Shown in pieces: positions 5,732-7,295 of a DNA stretch of 7,295 nt. A program made the translations under genes and the position numbers. The DNA is from Endomicrobium sp. (GTDB taxonomy: Bacteria; Elusimicrobiota; Endomicrobiia; Endomicrobiales; Endomicrobiaceae): the NCBI GenBank assembly GCA_031255375.1, contig JAIRSP010000079.1, positions 1-7,295 on the forward strand, in the 5' to 3' direction. Below the pieces are notes generated by a model that did no database searches, was not told the origin of the DNA, and saw nothing but the letters and a program-made list of their open reading frames with translations. Positions within the stretch are counted from its first letter, which is position 1; every line of letters starts with the position of its first letter.

Positions 5732-6718
5732 TTATTTTCCCTCATTTATAATATTTTTTTTAATAAAACAAGCTTTTTTTAGCGTCATTTTAAAAATCCA
5801 CTCAGAAGACAGCCTAAAAGTAATCTTGGTCGATAACAAAATATTATGCATTATAAAATTAATGCGTGAGTTATATTTACGTTGCGGTAAAATATTTTTT
5901 AGAATTCTGAAGCGTATTGCCTCATTATACTGTAAAAACATCTTTAAATCAAGAAAAATACAATTTTTTCTTGATTTTATGCATTCTTTCAAGCAACAAG
6001 CTAAAATTTTATTCAAAAATATATTTTCTCTGTTTTGTATGCAAGTTAAATTAAAAACATGCTCTATAAACATAGGGTTTATACTCTCAAAAATCGGCAT
6101 AATCAGCAATCTTATTTTATTTCTCGTATATATATCTAAAAAATTAGAATTATCAATGCAAAATTGCAAATTATGATTTATCACATATTCTTCAATTAAC
6201 TTTCTTTTAACAGGAAGCAACGGCCTAATTATAAAAATATCATTTTTTAATTCTCTTTTTTGTGGTATACCTATAAAATTCCCTGTACCTCTTAAAATCC
6301 ACATAAGCATTGTTTCTGCATTGTCATTTGAATTATGCGCAGTAGCAATTTTATTGTATCCATATTTTTTCGCAATTTTTTCAAGATTTGAATATCTTAA
6401 TTCTCTACCAGCCGTTTCAATCGAAACAGAATTTACTTCTGAATATTTTTTCACGTTTATTTTTTTAATAAAATATTTTATTCCAAGTTTAACAGATATT
6501 TCCTTTACAACGTCTGACTCCTTAGTAGACTCTCTTCTTAAACTATGATTAAAATTAACAACTAAAAAATCAATGTTTATTTTTTTAGAAATTCTCCAAA
6601 ACATGTGTAGCATACAAATAGAATCAATTCCACCTGAAACAGCTAAAATAACTTTATCATTTTCAACAATAATGCCATTTTGAAAAATATTTTTATAAAA
6701 AATATCCCAAGCTTTCAT
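5732..6718 (-). CDS. tilS: tRNA(Ile)-lysidine synthase
   Basis: TilS uses ATP and lysine to convert the wobble C34 of tRNA-Ile(CAU) to lysidine, switching the tRNA from AUG to AUA decoding; it is essential where AUA is read this way, and AUA is frequent in these genes. The N-terminal PP-loop ATPase domain shows AVSGGIDS (26-33), VVNFNHSLRRES (53-64), ETAGRELRYSNLEKIA (101-116) and ATAHNSNDNAETMLMWILRG (125-144). RPLLPVKRKLIEEYV (165-179) and DNSNFLDIYTRNKIR (189-203) complete the TilS signature. At 328 residues it lacks much of the C-terminal region of E. coli TilS (432), but short forms exist, such as that of Aquifex. The end reads RLSSEWIFKMTLKKACFI, a plausible small C-terminal beta element, so it is not obviously truncated. 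It is followed directly by hpt and ftsH, the same order as tilS-hprT-ftsH in Bacillus. The ATG has only a weak AAGA-like site upstream. Confidence 0.96.
   Translation of the reverse strand: MKAWDIFYKNIFQNGIIVENDKVILAVSGGIDSICMLHMFWRISKKINIDFLVVNFNHSLRRESTKESDVVKEISVKLGIKYFIKKINVKKYSEVNSVSIETAGRELRYSNLEKIAKKYGYNKIATAHNSNDNAETMLMWILRGTGNFIGIPQKRELKNDIFIIRPLLPVKRKLIEEYVINHNLQFCIDNSNFLDIYTRNKIRLLIMPIFESINPMFIEHVFNLTCIQNRENIFLNKILACCLKECIKSRKNCIFLDLKMFLQYNEAIRFRILKNILPQRKYNSRINFIMHNILLSTKITFRLSSEWIFKMTLKKACFIKKNIINEGK
5739..5743 (-). promoter_or_regulatory. Ribosome binding site deciding the hpt start
   Basis: The minus strand reads ATGAGGGAAAATAAGCATATG: GAGGG precedes the second ATG (5727) by 11 nt and overlaps the first ATG (5745), which has no such site of its own. 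The spacing is slightly long, so the choice is moderately supported. Confidence 0.45.
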
Positions 6719-6746
6719 ATCTTAAAAAAGTCACAATTAAATTTTA

Positions 6747-6775
6747 ACAATAAAACAAATGAAATAATAGTTCAA
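6747..6775 (-). promoter_or_regulatory. Possible promoter upstream of tilS
   Basis: In the 58-bp gap before tilS the minus strand carries TTGAAC (6775-6770) and TATTGT (6752-6747) separated by 17 bp, each matching the sigma-70 consensus at four of six positions. The tilS ATG follows about 30 nt downstream. Such matches are common in AT-rich DNA, so this is a weak candidate. Confidence 0.2.
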
Positions 6776-6776
6776 A

Positions 6777-7295
6777 TTAATAATATATTCTTAATTTTTT
6801 CTTTGTTGAAACAAATATTTCAAGCAAAACAAACAAAATGGACGCAATCAAAAGTGGAAAAAAATATAATACTATCCTATAAAGCAGTAGTCCACTCATG
6901 ATAGTAGAACTGCTCAAATAATTTTTAAGTAACGATGTAATTGAAATTTCAAGAGCCATAAGACCACCTGGTGTTTGGCATACAATTCCAGCTAATTGAG
7001 ATATTAAAAAAACTTCAAGAAAAAAACAGTACGGCACCTTTGAAGGTGATATAAAAATATATAGAATAAAAGATGCAATAAACCAATCACATGTAGATAA
7101 TAAAATTTGAAATAAAACAGTTTTAATGTTTGGAAATCTAATTGTCCATTTAAATAATTTTATTGGCCTTGAACAAAATATGCTAAACAAAATATATAAA
7201 ATAATAGCTATAATAAAAAATAACCCTATAATTCTAATAAAATTATTATTAACAACTATTTTTTGTTCAATGGTTATAATCGAAAAAATAAACCC
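6777..7295 (-). CDS. Polytopic membrane protein of the YbhN/AglD (UPF0104, flippase-like) family, C-terminal part
   Basis: Only the last 172 residues are inside the window; the start lies beyond the right edge, and the frame is open across it, so the TTG at 7190 is internal. The fragment is hydrophobic, with membrane segments at about 21-37, 59-81, 90-106 and 139-163 of the visible part. The family signature is QLAGIVCQTPGGLMALE (100-116), corresponding to the usual (A/S)G....PGG.G..E, followed by YRIVLYFFPLLIASILFVLLE (139-159), the usual YR..YY..P helix. It ends in a short basic tail (STKKKLRIYY). Relatives include the membrane domain of lysylphosphatidylglycerol synthase MprF and AglD-like proteins, often annotated as flippase-like. 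No aminoacyl-transfer domain can be seen, so no substrate is assigned. It is 58 bp upstream of tilS on the same strand and may be cotranscribed with it. Confidence 0.75.
   Translation of the reverse strand, partial: GFIFSIITIEQKIVVNNNFIRIIGLFFIIAIILYILFSIFCSRPIKLFKWTIRFPNIKTVLFQILLSTCDWFIASFILYIFISPSKVPYCFFLEVFLISQLAGIVCQTPGGLMALEISITSLLKNYLSSSTIMSGLLLYRIVLYFFPLLIASILFVLLEIFVSTKKKLRIYY

Noticed and set aside
6315..6350. TilS AHNSNDNAET as a damaged HHxDDxAET motif
   Set aside because: AHN.NDNAET variants are, to my knowledge, common in Firmicutes-type TilS, so it is not treated as a loss of function.
6680..6901. Plus-strand 73-codon open frame spanning the tilS upstream gap
   Set aside because: It overlaps the start of tilS and the end of the membrane-protein gene on the other strand; no ribosome binding site and no recognisable product.
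6777..7190. Start of the right-hand membrane protein at the TTG at 7190
   Set aside because: The frame stays open to the window edge with a further hydrophobic segment, so the gene is cut by the window and the TTG is an internal Leu.

Overview
This is an AT-rich bacterial window in which every supportable gene lies on the minus strand. Read in the direction of transcription (right to left), the order is: the 3' end of a polytopic membrane protein of the YbhN/AglD (UPF0104) type, tilS, hpt, ftsH, folE, folP, pdxJ, and the 5' part of glmS, which runs off the left edge. Tryptophan is encoded by TGG in conserved positions and TGA is not needed inside any gene, so the standard bacterial code fits. 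No tRNA, rRNA, mobile element, CRISPR array or convincing intrinsic terminator was seen.

Layout: tilS-hpt-ftsH is tightly packed. hpt starts at or just after the tilS stop, and ftsH starts 1 nt after the hpt stop with an AAGGAG ribosome binding site inside the end of hpt. folE follows ftsH after a short gap whose reading is unclear, folP follows folE after 54 bp, and a 259-bp AT-rich non-coding gap separates folP from pdxJ. glmS begins 23 bp after the pdxJ stop. The window can be read as one or two operons, the second (pdxJ-glmS) possibly having its own promoter in the 259-bp gap.

How the genes work together: TilS makes the lysidine tRNA needed to read AUA, a codon this AT-rich genome uses often. 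Hpt salvages purine bases to IMP/GMP and so feeds the GTP pool. FolE uses GTP to start folate synthesis and FolP joins the pterin to p-aminobenzoate. PdxJ makes pyridoxine 5'-phosphate (vitamin B6). GlmS opens the amino-sugar route to peptidoglycan and LPS. FtsH is the membrane quality-control protease.

Lineage: the order tilS-ftsH-folP...pdxJ, and the long folP with a roughly 110-residue N-terminal domain, resemble deltaproteobacterial-type and some other Gram-negative clusters, while tilS-hpt-ftsH is also the Firmicutes order. The low GC content, together with changes at usually conserved active-site positions in PdxJ, FolE, FolP and Hpt, suggests a fast-evolving, possibly host-restricted bacterium. 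That is inference; no species is named.

No wholly new system is visible. The points most worth a second look are the broken-looking start of folE, the active-site changes in FolE, Hpt and PdxJ, and the apparent absence of the cdaA-ybbR-glmM block from between folP and pdxJ.
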